Of a stretch of 64,000 bases of DNA, positions 1-9,778 are shown in pieces (position 1 is the stretch's first letter; each line of letters starts with the position of its first letter). The position numbers and the translations under genes are program-made. The DNA lies in NCBI RefSeq assembly GCF_012641265.1, contig NZ_JABAHZ010000003.1, forward strand, positions 1 through 64,000, given 5' to 3'. This DNA comes from Chitinophaga eiseniae (GTDB lineage: Bacteria > Bacteroidota > Bacteroidia > Chitinophagales > Chitinophagaceae). The notes under the pieces were generated by a model that worked only from the letters and a program-made list of their open reading frames with translations, was not told the DNA's origin and ran no database searches.

Positions 1-90
1 CATACCCAAATTTAACTACCCTGACCAACACTTGAAAGTCTTTTTTTCAACCAGATTATCTGGATAAATCAGCCCTTTTTTCTCAAAATT

Positions 91-130
91 AAAGAGGGTG
101 CCTCAAAATTACTTTTGAGACACCCTCTTT
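91..130 (-). terminator. Hairpin terminator of the GH31/SusCD operon
   Basis: An 18-bp stem (91-108 with 113-130) has one G-U type mismatch and a 4-nt loop. It lies about 50 bases past the stop of the GH31 gene on the minus strand, with T/A runs on its far side. This fits a factor-independent terminator that closes the leftward operon. Bases 1-90 show no gene. Confidence 0.75.
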
Positions 131-179
131 TCCTTATTTATTAGAATGAACGAAAGGATTATTCCCTTGCAGGAAATGC

Positions 180-2342
180 TTATTTACTATCAGCCGAAGG
201 CATGAACCGCCATTTAATATCCTTATATGCCTGCTTTACTCCCTGCTTGTTTTCTATCACTACCTTTTCCTGCCATTTTCCCTGCTTATTCTTTTTAGCG
301 GAAAGCTGGTACTGCATATATTTCCCTTGCTGGTAGTCATAAGATTCCCCGTCATCGTCATACAGTACTGATGCACTTTCCGCCTCTCCATAGTGGCGGA
401 TTTCCAGCGGAAGCTGCTCGCCGGGCGCCGGGGTATGTGTTACCGGTGGTATCATGGGGATAATGCCGCCGTCTTTTACATACAGGGGTATTTTATCCAG
501 GCCTGGCTTAGCTACAATGATACTGCCGTTTCCAACATATTCGCCGGTGTAAAAGTCGTACCATTTGCCTTGCGGCAGTATCACCTTTCTTTCGGTTTGG
601 CCAGCAAACATCGGTGCTACCAGGAGGTTATCTCCCAGCATAAACTGATCTTTTACATCTTCCCGCAGGGCTACCTGGTAGGGATTTTCTGTTCCATCCA
701 GTGCTGCTTTCTCCGACTGATGATTAAACGAGAAGCCCTCCACCAGGTTCATGGCTCTAACCGGCGGTTTACCTTCCAGGTAGTATTGAGAGAAAACGGT
801 ATAGAGATAGGGGAATAACTGCATGCGCAGTAATGCCACATCCTTCACCTGTTTTTCCACTTCCGGGAAACTCCATGGTTTGGTACCATCTGCCCAGGCA
901 TTGAGCATGGCCATCGGGGAAAAGCAAGCCGACTGCATACGCCGCAACCATTCCTCCGCTGTTTTGGATGCCCTTACCTCCGGCGTCCAGAGCACGCCAA
1001 TAAAACTACTGTTGCACAACGCTGTGATGAAATCACGATGGTTGTAATAATCATTATAGATCACATACGGCAGCGAAGACGCGCCAGCATTGGAAGCACG
1101 TACCAATCCGTAGGTACGCACCCCATTCTCTTTGAACCATTCTGCGGTGGCGCGCTGCATCATTACCCCAAACAATTGGCGCATTTGTTCAGCACTTGTT
1201 CCGGACGGGAAAGTAGCTACATCCGGCCATAGCCAGTTATCAAATCCATCTACTTCATCAATTTTGTAACCGGAAACGCCTATATCAACATGCTGCTTTT
1301 TGAAAAGCTGCTTATACAGCTCCTGCGCGGGCTGCAAAGTAAAATCCGGTACCAGCCCGTTCCATACTGTATGAGAACCTGATAATGGCTTCGCCACTTC
1401 ATATAGCGATGAAGCTGGTGACAGGTAAGGATTCAACCATAAATTGAGACGAATACCTTTTGCCTTCATATCTTTTACAAAACCTGCCGGATCGGGGAAT
1501 CTTGTTTTATCCCACTCAAAGGTGCAGGGATAGGCTTTTGTTTGCCAACCTGGCTCCAGCCCGATAAAATCCAGCGGAAAGCCATGTTGTTTGAATGCGT
1601 CCGCTTCTGCTTCCACCTGGTCTGCAGTAGACAACGTAGGCATACGATGTGTAAAACCGAGTCCCCATTTGGGAGGCAGCACACCTCCACCATTGAGCAG
1701 GTTATAACGTTGCACTACTTCCATCGGGGTATTACCGGCAAAAACATATACCTCTGTACCGGTTGTTGGCACCAACATTTCCACCGCGTCGGAATAGGGC
1801 TGCGCACTCCAGTCAGCTTCTGTGTTCCGGTCGTAAACCTTCGGAGGATGCTCACTGTTCACCCGCACGGCTGTTCCCGCATACACCGTGATATAACGGG
1901 CACTATTTACCAACACACCATATCCCTTGCTGGAAATATAAAAAGGAACCGGGGCATGGGAACGGCCATTATCGCTGCCGCCGTAGTGGTCCATGTGCAG
2001 GTCCAGTACTTGTCCCCGGCGGTTAACCGTTTTAAATTGCAGCCCCAGGCCAAACAGCTGTTCTTCTGCCTGTAAGGGAAAACGCAGGTAAACCTTTCCC
2101 TCCTTTACTTCCGCATTACAATCCGGCAAAGGAAGCGGGAATGGCTGTTCGCCCAGCTTTTGCAACGCCTCTTTCCGGGGTCTTCCGCCTGCTGTTCCCA
2201 ACAGGTCTACCTTATCCGGCTGTCCTACAGTAGCTTTCCAGATACCTGGCGCCACCTGTTCCCATTTTAAAGGTACCCGCTGCGCCCGCGCTAATGATCC
2301 GATAAAAATGCAGATCAGAAAAAAAAGCAATTTTGTCTTCAT
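180..2342 (-). CDS. Glycoside hydrolase family 31 (alpha-glucosidase/alpha-xylosidase type)
   Basis: Exported alpha-glycosidase of 720 residues. An N-terminal signal peptide (about residues 1-20, ending in ARA) is followed by a beta-sandwich N domain (about 25-215), a (beta/alpha)8 catalytic barrel (about 220-560) and C-terminal beta domains. Barrel motifs include GLEPGW near 261, LNLWLNPY near 299 and GYKIDEVDG at 358-366, where D362 fits the family nucleophile. The likely acid/base is D431 in YNDYY. It is the last gene of a leftward cassette, 5 bp after SusD, so its substrate is probably an alpha-linked oligosaccharide imported by the SusCD pair. Family membership is solid; the exact linkage (glucoside, xyloside or galactoside) cannot be read from the sequence. 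Confidence 0.9.
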   Translation of the reverse strand: MKTKLLFFLICIFIGSLARAQRVPLKWEQVAPGIWKATVGQPDKVDLLGTAGGRPRKEALQKLGEQPFPLPLPDCNAEVKEGKVYLRFPLQAEEQLFGLGLQFKTVNRRGQVLDLHMDHYGGSDNGRSHAPVPFYISSKGYGVLVNSARYITVYAGTAVRVNSEHPPKVYDRNTEADWSAQPYSDAVEMLVPTTGTEVYVFAGNTPMEVVQRYNLLNGGGVLPPKWGLGFTHRMPTLSTADQVEAEADAFKQHGFPLDFIGLEPGWQTKAYPCTFEWDKTRFPDPAGFVKDMKAKGIRLNLWLNPYLSPASSLYEVAKPLSGSHTVWNGLVPDFTLQPAQELYKQLFKKQHVDIGVSGYKIDEVDGFDNWLWPDVATFPSGTSAEQMRQLFGVMMQRATAEWFKENGVRTYGLVRASNAGASSLPYVIYNDYYNHRDFITALCNSSFIGVLWTPEVRASKTAEEWLRRMQSACFSPMAMLNAWADGTKPWSFPEVEKQVKDVALLRMQLFPYLYTVFSQYYLEGKPPVRAMNLVEGFSFNHQSEKAALDGTENPYQVALREDVKDQFMLGDNLLVAPMFAGQTERKVILPQGKWYDFYTGEYVGNGSIIVAKPGLDKIPLYVKDGGIIPMIPPVTHTPAPGEQLPLEIRHYGEAESASVLYDDDGESYDYQQGKYMQYQLSAKKNKQGKWQEKVVIENKQGVKQAYKDIKWRFMPSADSK

Positions 2343-2347
2343 AAAAA

Positions 2348-4033
2348 TTATTGCAAGGGATCAAATGCACCTCCATCCCATCCGTTTGTCTGTTTGAGAT
2401 TACCATTCAACTCCAGGTGCGTGGTGTTGATGGGATAAAAATAATAATTGCTTTTAAAATCAACCTTAAAAACCTTATCTACGGCTACCAGCGAATCCTT
2501 AAAATACTGGCTGTAGTTCTGGTCAAGATTAACCGTATCTTGTATTTTGCTGAATTCATTCTGTGGTATCAGTAATGTAATCACAAGGCCATGTCTTACT
2601 TTACCATTGAGTTCTTTTTCAAACAGCTTCCATCTGCGCAGGTCCCAGTAACGTTTTCCTTCATACGCAAACTCTATTTTTCTTTCCAGCCTGATAGCAT
2701 CGCGCATAGCATCAGTGTTCATACCGGGTTTCATGCCGTATAGGTTATCGCCACCGGCTTCAATGCCGGCGCGTTTCCTGATCAGCTTGAGTATTTCATA
2801 GGCCTCACTGGTGTTACCCGTTTCGTTGGCACATTCCGCGAGGTTCATCAGCACTTCTGCGAAACGTATTTCCACCCAATCCGTACTGCTGTTGTAGGTA
2901 AAGAACCTGGAATAACTTACATCTACTGCTTTCTTGCAATAAAAGCCGGTTTCAGAAAGGAACTGTGTTTCTGCCCCTACGTAGTTCCATTGTCTTCGTC
3001 CCGCTTTCCCACTCAGCTCCCAGGGACAACCATTGTAAGCGATCGTTGCTGCAAAACGGGGATCCCTGTTTTTCCAATAGTGTACAGGATCATAGCCTGC
3101 CGCGGGATCGGTGATAGGCCGGCCGTCTTTCATAGGGAAAGCATTCACCATTTCCAGTGTGGGATGATTGGCGCCGGTGGCATTCTGCGCTTCACTCAGC
3201 GGGCGCGTAGCAGCATTCCAGTCATTCACCTTATCGGGGTATGCATAGCGGTTTACAAAAACCACTTCCTTATTCATTTCATCAAACCAGATATTGGCAA
3301 ACTTATCATACAACCCTGCTCCTGCCGCCTCCAGTACTTCCCTTGCCATCTTATTGGCAGCATAGGCATTTTGCCATCTCACGGCATCGTTGGCGGGATT
3401 GAACTGGGGGCTTGCATAATATAGCAGTATCCTTCCTTTCAGCGCCAGGGCAGCTCCTTTAGTAACCCTGCCCAGGTCATCGCCAGTCCACGAGGCTGGT
3501 AAAAGTTTGGCCGCGTTGTCCAGGTCGGCCACCATCTGTGCAACACAGGCAGATGTTTTGTCTCTCGGTACTTCCAGGTTATCTGTGATCTTTTGTGGCT
3601 CCAGTATCAGCGGCACACCTCCATATAGCCGCACCATGCCAAAGTAGTCCCATGCTCTTAAAAAGAATGCCTGTCCTTTTAACAGGTCTTTTGTTGCAGC
3701 AGGAAGCGTCCCACCATCGATGTTCTTCAAAAGGATATTAATGTTCCTGATATTACTATAAGACCATAAGTCGAACGAGTTAATCGTAAGCTGACCGTAC
3801 ATAATAGCGTCCCCTCCAGGCGCTTCATCAGAAGTAGCGGCATCGGAAGTGTTCCAACCGGGGAGGTTATCGTCATATAATTTGTTTACATAGGCAGTAG
3901 CCAGTTTATTGTCCTTCCAGACATCAGACTCGTTAACAGCACCGAGATCTTTTTTGTCGAGTATTGCCTTGGTACAATGCGTGAAGCAACAAAGAAAAAA
4001 CAAGGCATATATGGTAGTATATCTGAATTTCAT
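2348..4033 (-). CDS. SusD/RagB-family glycan-binding lipoprotein
   Basis: Outer-membrane lipoprotein of 561 residues that caps the SusC porin and binds the glycan. The signal peptide ends in a lipobox (FTHC, Cys20). The body is the TPR-rich SusD fold; typical C-terminal features include RFAEVLMNLAEC, the RKRAG motif, an IRLERKIEFAYEGKRYWDLR-like block and a final PIN segment. It lies 18 bp downstream of SusC and 5 bp upstream of the GH31 gene, so the three are probably cotranscribed. The ligand is unknown; the GH31 partner points to an alpha-glucan or xylose-containing oligosaccharide. Confidence 0.92.
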   Translation of the reverse strand: MKFRYTTIYALFFLCCFTHCTKAILDKKDLGAVNESDVWKDNKLATAYVNKLYDDNLPGWNTSDAATSDEAPGGDAIMYGQLTINSFDLWSYSNIRNINILLKNIDGGTLPAATKDLLKGQAFFLRAWDYFGMVRLYGGVPLILEPQKITDNLEVPRDKTSACVAQMVADLDNAAKLLPASWTGDDLGRVTKGAALALKGRILLYYASPQFNPANDAVRWQNAYAANKMAREVLEAAGAGLYDKFANIWFDEMNKEVVFVNRYAYPDKVNDWNAATRPLSEAQNATGANHPTLEMVNAFPMKDGRPITDPAAGYDPVHYWKNRDPRFAATIAYNGCPWELSGKAGRRQWNYVGAETQFLSETGFYCKKAVDVSYSRFFTYNSSTDWVEIRFAEVLMNLAECANETGNTSEAYEILKLIRKRAGIEAGGDNLYGMKPGMNTDAMRDAIRLERKIEFAYEGKRYWDLRRWKLFEKELNGKVRHGLVITLLIPQNEFSKIQDTVNLDQNYSQYFKDSLVAVDKVFKVDFKSNYYFYPINTTHLELNGNLKQTNGWDGGAFDPLQ

Positions 4034-4051
4034 AAATATTTTCTTTTCACG

Positions 4052-7000
4052 TTATAAAGTAATGTTCAGGCCAAAAGTGTAGTTCTTCATCAAAGGATAA
4101 GAGCGCATGCTCGCGGCTTCCGGATCCCTCACCTTCACGTGATCTTCCAGCAACAGCAAGTTGGTGCCTGTAAAGAACAGCCGCACGGCAGCGAGGCCGC
4201 TTCTTTTAACTAACAACCTGGGCAACTCATACGACAGGTTCACATTCTTTAACCGTAAAAAGGAGCCGTTCCGCAGCCAGAATGTCGACGCGTCGTCGGC
4301 AGTATTCCTTCCGGCGCGGGGAAATGCAGCATTAGGGTTTTCCGGCGTCCAGTGATCATTCCAGTAGGCAAAATTCGTTTCTTCTGTTCTGGCCTGTACA
4401 TAGCGCACATCTATCATTGTTTTATAACCTGCCAGTCCCTGGAAAACGAGGTCCAGGCTCAGTCCTTTCCAGGTACATCCCATAGCTATACCATAATTGA
4501 CAGGAGGAGTGTTGTGACTTGCAATGTATTGTGCATCATTTTCGTCTATTTTTCCATCCGGCTTATCATCTACCGCTCCGCGGGTATCGCGGTAATTAAG
4601 CATGCCTAACTCTGGTTTCTGCCCAAAAATGGTGTACCCGGCAGGTAAAGCATCAAGATCCGCCTGTGTACGGATAATCCCGGTAGCCTCATACCCCCAG
4701 ATACGGTCCATGTTATACCCGAGAACAGATTTATAAGCGCGTTGATTCACTGGTTGATCCTGTACCTTTACTTCATTGGTAGCATATCCGACGTTGCCGG
4801 ATACATAGTAACCGAAATTTTTGTTTACAACGCCATTGTATTTTACTGATAGTTCAAAGCCCTTTGAGTTGATAACACCATAATTTTCCGCCGGCAGTGT
4901 TGCCCCGAAAGTCGATGGAACACTTTTCTGCCGGGCCCCGAGAATGTCATAAGTATGTGTACGGAATATATCTGCTGAAAAACTTAATTTATTATTCAGC
5001 ACGTAGGCGTCCAGTCCGCCATTCCAGGAGACAGATTTTTCCCAGGTAATATTGGGGTTCGACAACGAACCCGGAGCGATGCCGCTGGTTATACTGCCCA
5101 AAACAGCACCATTCGCAATATTATAGCGTTGCATCCATTGCCAGCCGCCGATGGCGTCATTACCTATCAAAGCGATCGTGCTTCTCAGCTTAAGGTCGTT
5201 GACAAAACTTATATTATTCCTGAAGAAGGGTTCTTCTGAAATCCGCCACACCGCAGACAAAGACGGAAAAAAGCCCCATCGTTGTGAGGGCGCAAACTTT
5301 ACAGAGCCATCATATCTGAAGGCACCTTCCAGGATATACTTGTCAGCATAGTTATAATTCAATCTGCCTATATAGGAAGCACGCCCATCCTCCCATCCAC
5401 TCCCATTGGCAAACTGACTGGCGGCGCTACCTGCAAACAGCTGGTCTATGGAAGGTGAAATAAAATTATTACGTTTCGCGTTAAAATTATCTCCCTTGCT
5501 TTCTGCCTGCTCATACACCAATAATGCGCTCAGCTTATGGGCGCCAAAGGAGCGATGATAGGAAATGTATCCATCCAGCTGGTAAGCTTCCTGGTTATCG
5601 TAAGATTCATAAAGGAATTCTCCGTCGTCGCGCACCTTTACACTCTCTAATTCATCTGTTACAATATGATTATGTTCCCCTCTGCGTTTAAATACAGATA
5701 ATTCATACGGCAAACTAAACTGCTTCACGAAATTGTTCCTGGAATACTTATTGAACATGAGTTTAAGTTCAAGCCCGGGAAGAAATGGCGCCTTGTAACG
5801 TAGGGTGGCAATAGTGTTATAATCAACAAACTTCTTCTTGTTATAACCGGTTTGGCCGTTTGTTATAGCCACCGGGGACCATTCAACATAAGTACCATTC
5901 AACCTGCCATTGATATACGGGGGTACAGTCTGGGTTCTGAACAGAAAAGCCTTGTACAGGTCTTGCATGTTATCTCCATCATTGTCATACATCCAAAATG
6001 GTTTCTGATCATTCCTGACATCCATACTTACATTTAAAGAGGCGGTAAGATTGCTGGTAATATCAGCATCTACATTCGCTCTTAAAGTATTTTTGCGAAA
6101 ATCCAGCTTATTGAAAGATCCTGTTGCATAAAAATAAGTGCCATTCATGAAGTAGCGGATTTTGGGTGAGCCGCCGCTTACAGACAATGAATGCCGGGTT
6201 GTTACGGGGTTTTTCCAGGCATCCTCAATCCAGTTCCAGTTATGTGTTTTGAAGTAATCCAACTCGTCAGGCGAATAATACCTGGCATCACTGGTGGGCA
6301 CATTATCGATACGCAGCGCATCGTTGATCGTAATGGCCTGGTGATATGCATTCTGGGTTTCAGGAATGTGTATCGGCTTTTCCACGCCAATTGAACCATT
6401 ATACGAAATGGTCGCTTTCCCTTCTCTACCCACCCTGGTTGTTACCAGCACAACACCATTAGCGGCGCGGGAACCGTATACGGCTGCGGAAGCTCCGTCC
6501 TTCAATATGGAGATGTTATCTACTTCACTTGGATCCAGTGCATCAAAAGCAAACTTATCGCGCACCACCCCGTCAATGACGTAAAGGGGATCAGTATTAT
6601 TCCAGGTGCCGGCAGCACGGATACTAACAGAAGATGCCATGCCAGGCTTACCACCGGATTGCGTAATGCGCACTCCCGGAAGCCTTCCCGCTAATGCGTT
6701 GGAAAGATTTGCGACGGGCAGATCTTTTATCTCTTTCCCTGAAACAGTGGCAACAGCACCTGCAAGCGTGGCTTTTTTCTCTGTTCCGTACCCAACTACC
6801 ACGATTTCATTCAGTCCGCTTAAGGTACTGCTCAATATCACATCCAGGAATGGTTTCCCTCCAAGGACAGTTTCCCGCCGGTCAAATCCTATATAAGAAA
6901 ATACCAGGGTGGCATCCGGTTCCGCTTTAATGGCATAATGCCCGTTCTTATCGGTAACCGCTCCGCCAGGTGCCCCTTTTACCTGTACAGTAACACCTAC

Positions 7001-7549
7001 CAGTGGCGTTCCAAGGGTATCTCTTACATTTCCTGAAACGAGGAAGGTATCTGCAGTTACAGCCTTCTCCTGGGGCTGGGCCGGGTTTCTTAAAGCACCC
7101 GGAGCCTGTTGAAAGTTACTTTGCAAGGCACCTTTTGGCATATTGGTCTTCACGGTAATAGTATTTCCCAACTGCTTGAAAGACCAGTTTAACTTTTCAG
7201 ATAAACTGTCCAGTATATTGTCTACTGCTAAATGATGGCTGTTTATCCGTACAACTGTATCAAGATTGATACTACGGGCATCGAATACAAAAGTGATAGC
7301 AGTTTTTTGATTGATAATGGAAAATAGTTTTCTTACTGAAATGTTTCGAAGGTCTGCTGTAATGATGCTATTGGTTTGGGCATTTACATTTTTTCCCGAC
7401 GAAGTGTTGAATGCTACTAGTTCTGCCAGGAAATAAATGATCAAACACCTGGCGCAGACCAGTAATACCTTAGGTAGTTTTTTTTTCATAACTTTAACGT
7501 GTTTTTGTTTAAGCAAACGTGTCCTGTGCACGGAGCTCCACTTCCGCAC
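4052..7549 (-). CDS. SusC/RagA TonB-dependent transporter with STN domain
   Basis: Outer-membrane TonB-dependent oligosaccharide porin of up to 1165 residues. An alternative start at 7489 (MKKKLPKV) would leave a cleaner signal peptide, since the first 20 residues are basic leader. Order: signal, STN secretin/TonB short domain (about 60-125, signalling to FecR), a carboxypeptidase-regulatory-like beta-sandwich (about 170-245), plug with VVVGYGTEKKATLAGA and SVSIRAAGTWNNTDPLYVIDG-type motifs, then a 22-strand barrel ending in aromatic-rich NYTFGLNITL. The STN domain together with the adjacent FecR and sigma genes implies ligand-induced transcription through cell-surface signalling. Confidence 0.93.
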   Translation of the reverse strand: MRKWSSVHRTRLLKQKHVKVMKKKLPKVLLVCARCLIIYFLAELVAFNTSSGKNVNAQTNSIITADLRNISVRKLFSIINQKTAITFVFDARSINLDTVVRINSHHLAVDNILDSLSEKLNWSFKQLGNTITVKTNMPKGALQSNFQQAPGALRNPAQPQEKAVTADTFLVSGNVRDTLGTPLVGVTVQVKGAPGGAVTDKNGHYAIKAEPDATLVFSYIGFDRRETVLGGKPFLDVILSSTLSGLNEIVVVGYGTEKKATLAGAVATVSGKEIKDLPVANLSNALAGRLPGVRITQSGGKPGMASSVSIRAAGTWNNTDPLYVIDGVVRDKFAFDALDPSEVDNISILKDGASAAVYGSRAANGVVLVTTRVGREGKATISYNGSIGVEKPIHIPETQNAYHQAITINDALRIDNVPTSDARYYSPDELDYFKTHNWNWIEDAWKNPVTTRHSLSVSGGSPKIRYFMNGTYFYATGSFNKLDFRKNTLRANVDADITSNLTASLNVSMDVRNDQKPFWMYDNDGDNMQDLYKAFLFRTQTVPPYINGRLNGTYVEWSPVAITNGQTGYNKKKFVDYNTIATLRYKAPFLPGLELKLMFNKYSRNNFVKQFSLPYELSVFKRRGEHNHIVTDELESVKVRDDGEFLYESYDNQEAYQLDGYISYHRSFGAHKLSALLVYEQAESKGDNFNAKRNNFISPSIDQLFAGSAASQFANGSGWEDGRASYIGRLNYNYADKYILEGAFRYDGSVKFAPSQRWGFFPSLSAVWRISEEPFFRNNISFVNDLKLRSTIALIGNDAIGGWQWMQRYNIANGAVLGSITSGIAPGSLSNPNITWEKSVSWNGGLDAYVLNNKLSFSADIFRTHTYDILGARQKSVPSTFGATLPAENYGVINSKGFELSVKYNGVVNKNFGYYVSGNVGYATNEVKVQDQPVNQRAYKSVLGYNMDRIWGYEATGIIRTQADLDALPAGYTIFGQKPELGMLNYRDTRGAVDDKPDGKIDENDAQYIASHNTPPVNYGIAMGCTWKGLSLDLVFQGLAGYKTMIDVRYVQARTEETNFAYWNDHWTPENPNAAFPRAGRNTADDASTFWLRNGSFLRLKNVNLSYELPRLLVKRSGLAAVRLFFTGTNLLLLEDHVKVRDPEAASMRSYPLMKNYTFGLNITL

Positions 7550-7636
7550 AGTAACGTATTTTTACACTAACCAGCCGGTAGTCCTCTCCGATTACCGGCT
7601 TTTTGCTAGATGCAGTTATTCCATATGTATCAGTAT

Positions 7637-8587
7637 TTAAAATTCAGATAGGGTTACTTTTCCCGCTTCAATCCTGTATTTTAAATCATAGTTAAACGAA
7701 AGGCTTTCCAGTACTTCGGGAAGCGTTGGATTGCTATACTCCCCGGTGAGCCGCCATTGCCGCGACTTCAATTGGCTGATATCAAAATGTACACCGTAAA
7801 ACCTTTCCAGTTTGGCAAGCACTTCGTCAATACCTGCGTTATCAAAATAAATTATCCGCTGCCTCCAGGCTAAGCGCTCCCTGGAATTAAATACCCCTTT
7901 TTCGAAATGGTCTGCTTTCCTGGTATATACCACCTCTTCCCCCGGTGTCAGCACAACTCCTTTTGCGTCATCTTTCTCTACCAATACTTTACCATTTGTC
8001 AGGGAAACTATTATCTGTGGATCATTGCCAAAGGCGGCTACGTTAAAGGCAGTTCCTAACGCGGTAACGGATAACTTCCCGGTATGCACCGTAAAAGCCT
8101 TTCCAGGCTGGGATCGTACGTCAAAACAGGCTTCCCCGCGAAGCTCCACATCACGATGCTTCTCACCAAAGTTACGCCCCACCTTTAGCACGGAACAGGC
8201 ATTGAGTGTTACAGTAGTGCCATCTTCCAGGCGAATACTCCTAACCTCACCAAATGAAGTGGTATATTCTTTTTCATAACCGTGGAAATAGTTAAAGTAA
8301 ACAAGACTTCCTCCCAGCAATAGGAACAACATAGCAGCAGCCAGCCACCACCTTCCACGGGAAGTATCGCTACTTCCGGGAGAAGGCACCGCACTGAGTC
8401 CTTCGTCAAGCCTGGCCAATTGCTTCCACCCTTCTCTCAACTTCCGTTCCTGCTTCCTTTTGCCATGCACGTCGGGATATTCGTCCAGGTCGTTCTCATC
8501 CAACCACCGGTATACCAGGCTTTCCTCTTCCGGACTACATGCTCCGTTGAAATATTTTTCTAATAATGCCTTATCTATGGGCGCCAT
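7637..8587 (-). CDS. FecR-family anti-sigma factor
   Basis: Inner-membrane anti-sigma/signal-transfer protein of 316 residues. An N-terminal cytoplasmic domain contains the CSPEEESLVYRWLDE motif. A single membrane span lies near residues 80-100 (WWLAAAMLFLLLGGSLVYF). The periplasmic FecR domain has TSFGEVRSIRLEDGT and LRGEACFDV, followed by a DUF4974-type C-terminal domain (RIIYFDNAGIDEVLAKLERF). It lies between the sigma gene and the STN-bearing SusC, and probably receives the signal from the STN domain to release the sigma factor. Confidence 0.92.
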   Translation of the reverse strand: MAPIDKALLEKYFNGACSPEEESLVYRWLDENDLDEYPDVHGKRKQERKLREGWKQLARLDEGLSAVPSPGSSDTSRGRWWLAAAMLFLLLGGSLVYFNYFHGYEKEYTTSFGEVRSIRLEDGTTVTLNACSVLKVGRNFGEKHRDVELRGEACFDVRSQPGKAFTVHTGKLSVTALGTAFNVAAFGNDPQIIVSLTNGKVLVEKDDAKGVVLTPGEEVVYTRKADHFEKGVFNSRERLAWRQRIIYFDNAGIDEVLAKLERFYGVHFDISQLKSRQWRLTGEYSNPTLPEVLESLSFNYDLKYRIEAGKVTLSEF

Positions 8588-8667
8588 AGCATTACGCTTA
8601 AAATTGACCGTCTATTATATAAGTGTAAAAAACACCCACTACACCCTAAACGAATTTGAAAAAAAAG

Positions 8668-9216
8668 TTAAATTTTTTGGGAAGCTATTTTTCTAAGGGC
8701 CAGGGACACGTGGTACTCCACTGTTTTCACGGATATCTCCATCCTACTGGCAATGTCTGCATAGGTAAGGCCACAATAGCGGCTCAGGTAAAAAATCTCC
8801 CGTGTTTTATGCGAAAGGGATTCCAGGAGATGATGAAGGTATGCCTGCATATCTTTATAACGTACATGCTCCTCCGGTCCGTCTAATGCCTGCGGAATGG
8901 CAGCATGTTCGGTAGCTTGTTTTTTCTTTTGCCTCATTTTGAGATAAAAAAAGGCAGTGTATTTAGCACAACGGGTAATATAGTTTTCAAGAGAGCCTTT
9001 TAATTCAATTTTTTCACGCCGCAACCAGAGGGAGGTAAACACGTCCTGTACAATATCTTCTGCATCTTCTTCCGAATCCGTATAATAAAAAGCGATGTTA
9101 TATATACGCCGTTCATATGCCTGATAGATCAGGCGAAACACCATAGCATCGCCCTGGGCAAGCCCTGTTAATAAATAGATATCATCATTGGAAAGGAGCG
9201 GGAGTTCAGGCGCCAT
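8668..9216 (-). CDS. ECF RNA polymerase sigma factor (FecI/RpoE-like)
   Basis: Extracytoplasmic-function sigma factor of 182 residues. Region 2 (about 25-95) has the EEDAEDIVQDVFTSLWLRRE core. Region 4 (about 125-180) is a helix-turn-helix ending LTYADIASRMEISVKTVEYH. It is the first gene of the leftward sigma/FecR/SusC/SusD/GH31 cassette, 80 bp before FecR. It probably drives the cassette, and possibly itself, when the glycan is sensed. Confidence 0.93.
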   Translation of the reverse strand: MAPELPLLSNDDIYLLTGLAQGDAMVFRLIYQAYERRIYNIAFYYTDSEEDAEDIVQDVFTSLWLRREKIELKGSLENYITRCAKYTAFFYLKMRQKKKQATEHAAIPQALDGPEEHVRYKDMQAYLHHLLESLSHKTREIFYLSRYCGLTYADIASRMEISVKTVEYHVSLALRKIASQKI

Positions 9217-9454
9217 TCACTATTTAATTTGCAAGGAAGGTAGTAAAGTCTTTACCGATTTCATAGTATCATTTGACCGATTCCTACCAGTATTTTCACC
9301 AACCCATTTATCCTTTGCGCATCCTGCAGGTGCCTTTCACCTGCTAGCCAAATGAACATTTTTTAGTCCCCACGGAACTTTTAGTCTATATTTGCCCTGT
9401 TAAAATCCGGACGGGAGATAAGATTAAAGTCTTTACCGTCTTGAATGATACACA
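9217..9454. promoter_or_regulatory. Divergent intergenic region with +strand promoter-like element and a 14-bp direct repeat
   Basis: The stretch has no ORF and separates the leftward sigma gene from the rightward riboswitch. TATATTTG at 9387-9394 fits the Bacteroidota -7 consensus TAnnTTTG and would start transcription about 60 bases before the riboswitch; no convincing -33 TTG is visible at the right spacing. TAAAGTCTTTACCG occurs twice, at 9244-9257 and 9425-9438. Its core (TAAAG-T-CTTTA) is self-complementary, so it may be a protein-binding site. Confidence 0.45.
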
Positions 9455-9660
9455 AAAGTGATATGGTTCACCTCTTACCTGCCTGGTAATAGGTGATTAA
9501 AAGGGAACACCGGTGTAAATCCGGGACAGTCCCGCTGCTGTAAGTCTCACACAATGCCAGGGCATTACTACAAAAACCACTGTCTCTACTGAGTAAAGAT
9601 GGGAAGGTTGCCCGAAGCAGAGATAAGTCAGAATACCTGCCATACTACCTGGTTTTTAAG
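9455..9660 (+). ncRNA. Cobalamin (AdoCbl-type) riboswitch
   Basis: The conserved core GGGAACACCGGTG through the CCGCTGCTGTAA side lies at 9503-9543. A B12-box variant, AAGTCAGAATACCTGCC, lies at 9625-9641; the family consensus is close to AAGTCAGGAGACCTGCC. An AGGTGATTAAAAGGGAA segment at about 9491-9507 is also typical. The element precedes a TonB-dependent receptor by about 120 bases, so B12 would repress the receptor operon at 9.8-14.2 kb. The outer boundaries are approximate; I could not fold the expression platform (9660-9778) with confidence. Confidence 0.93.
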
Positions 9661-9778
9661 CTTTCGTGGAATGAAGCTTGGGAATAGTTGCTGGCAGCGG
9701 GTTTACGCCCGTCTACGATCGACTTCCTGGTTATTTTTTTTATGAACGAAAGCTGTTGATGAAATATTAACAGTAGAA

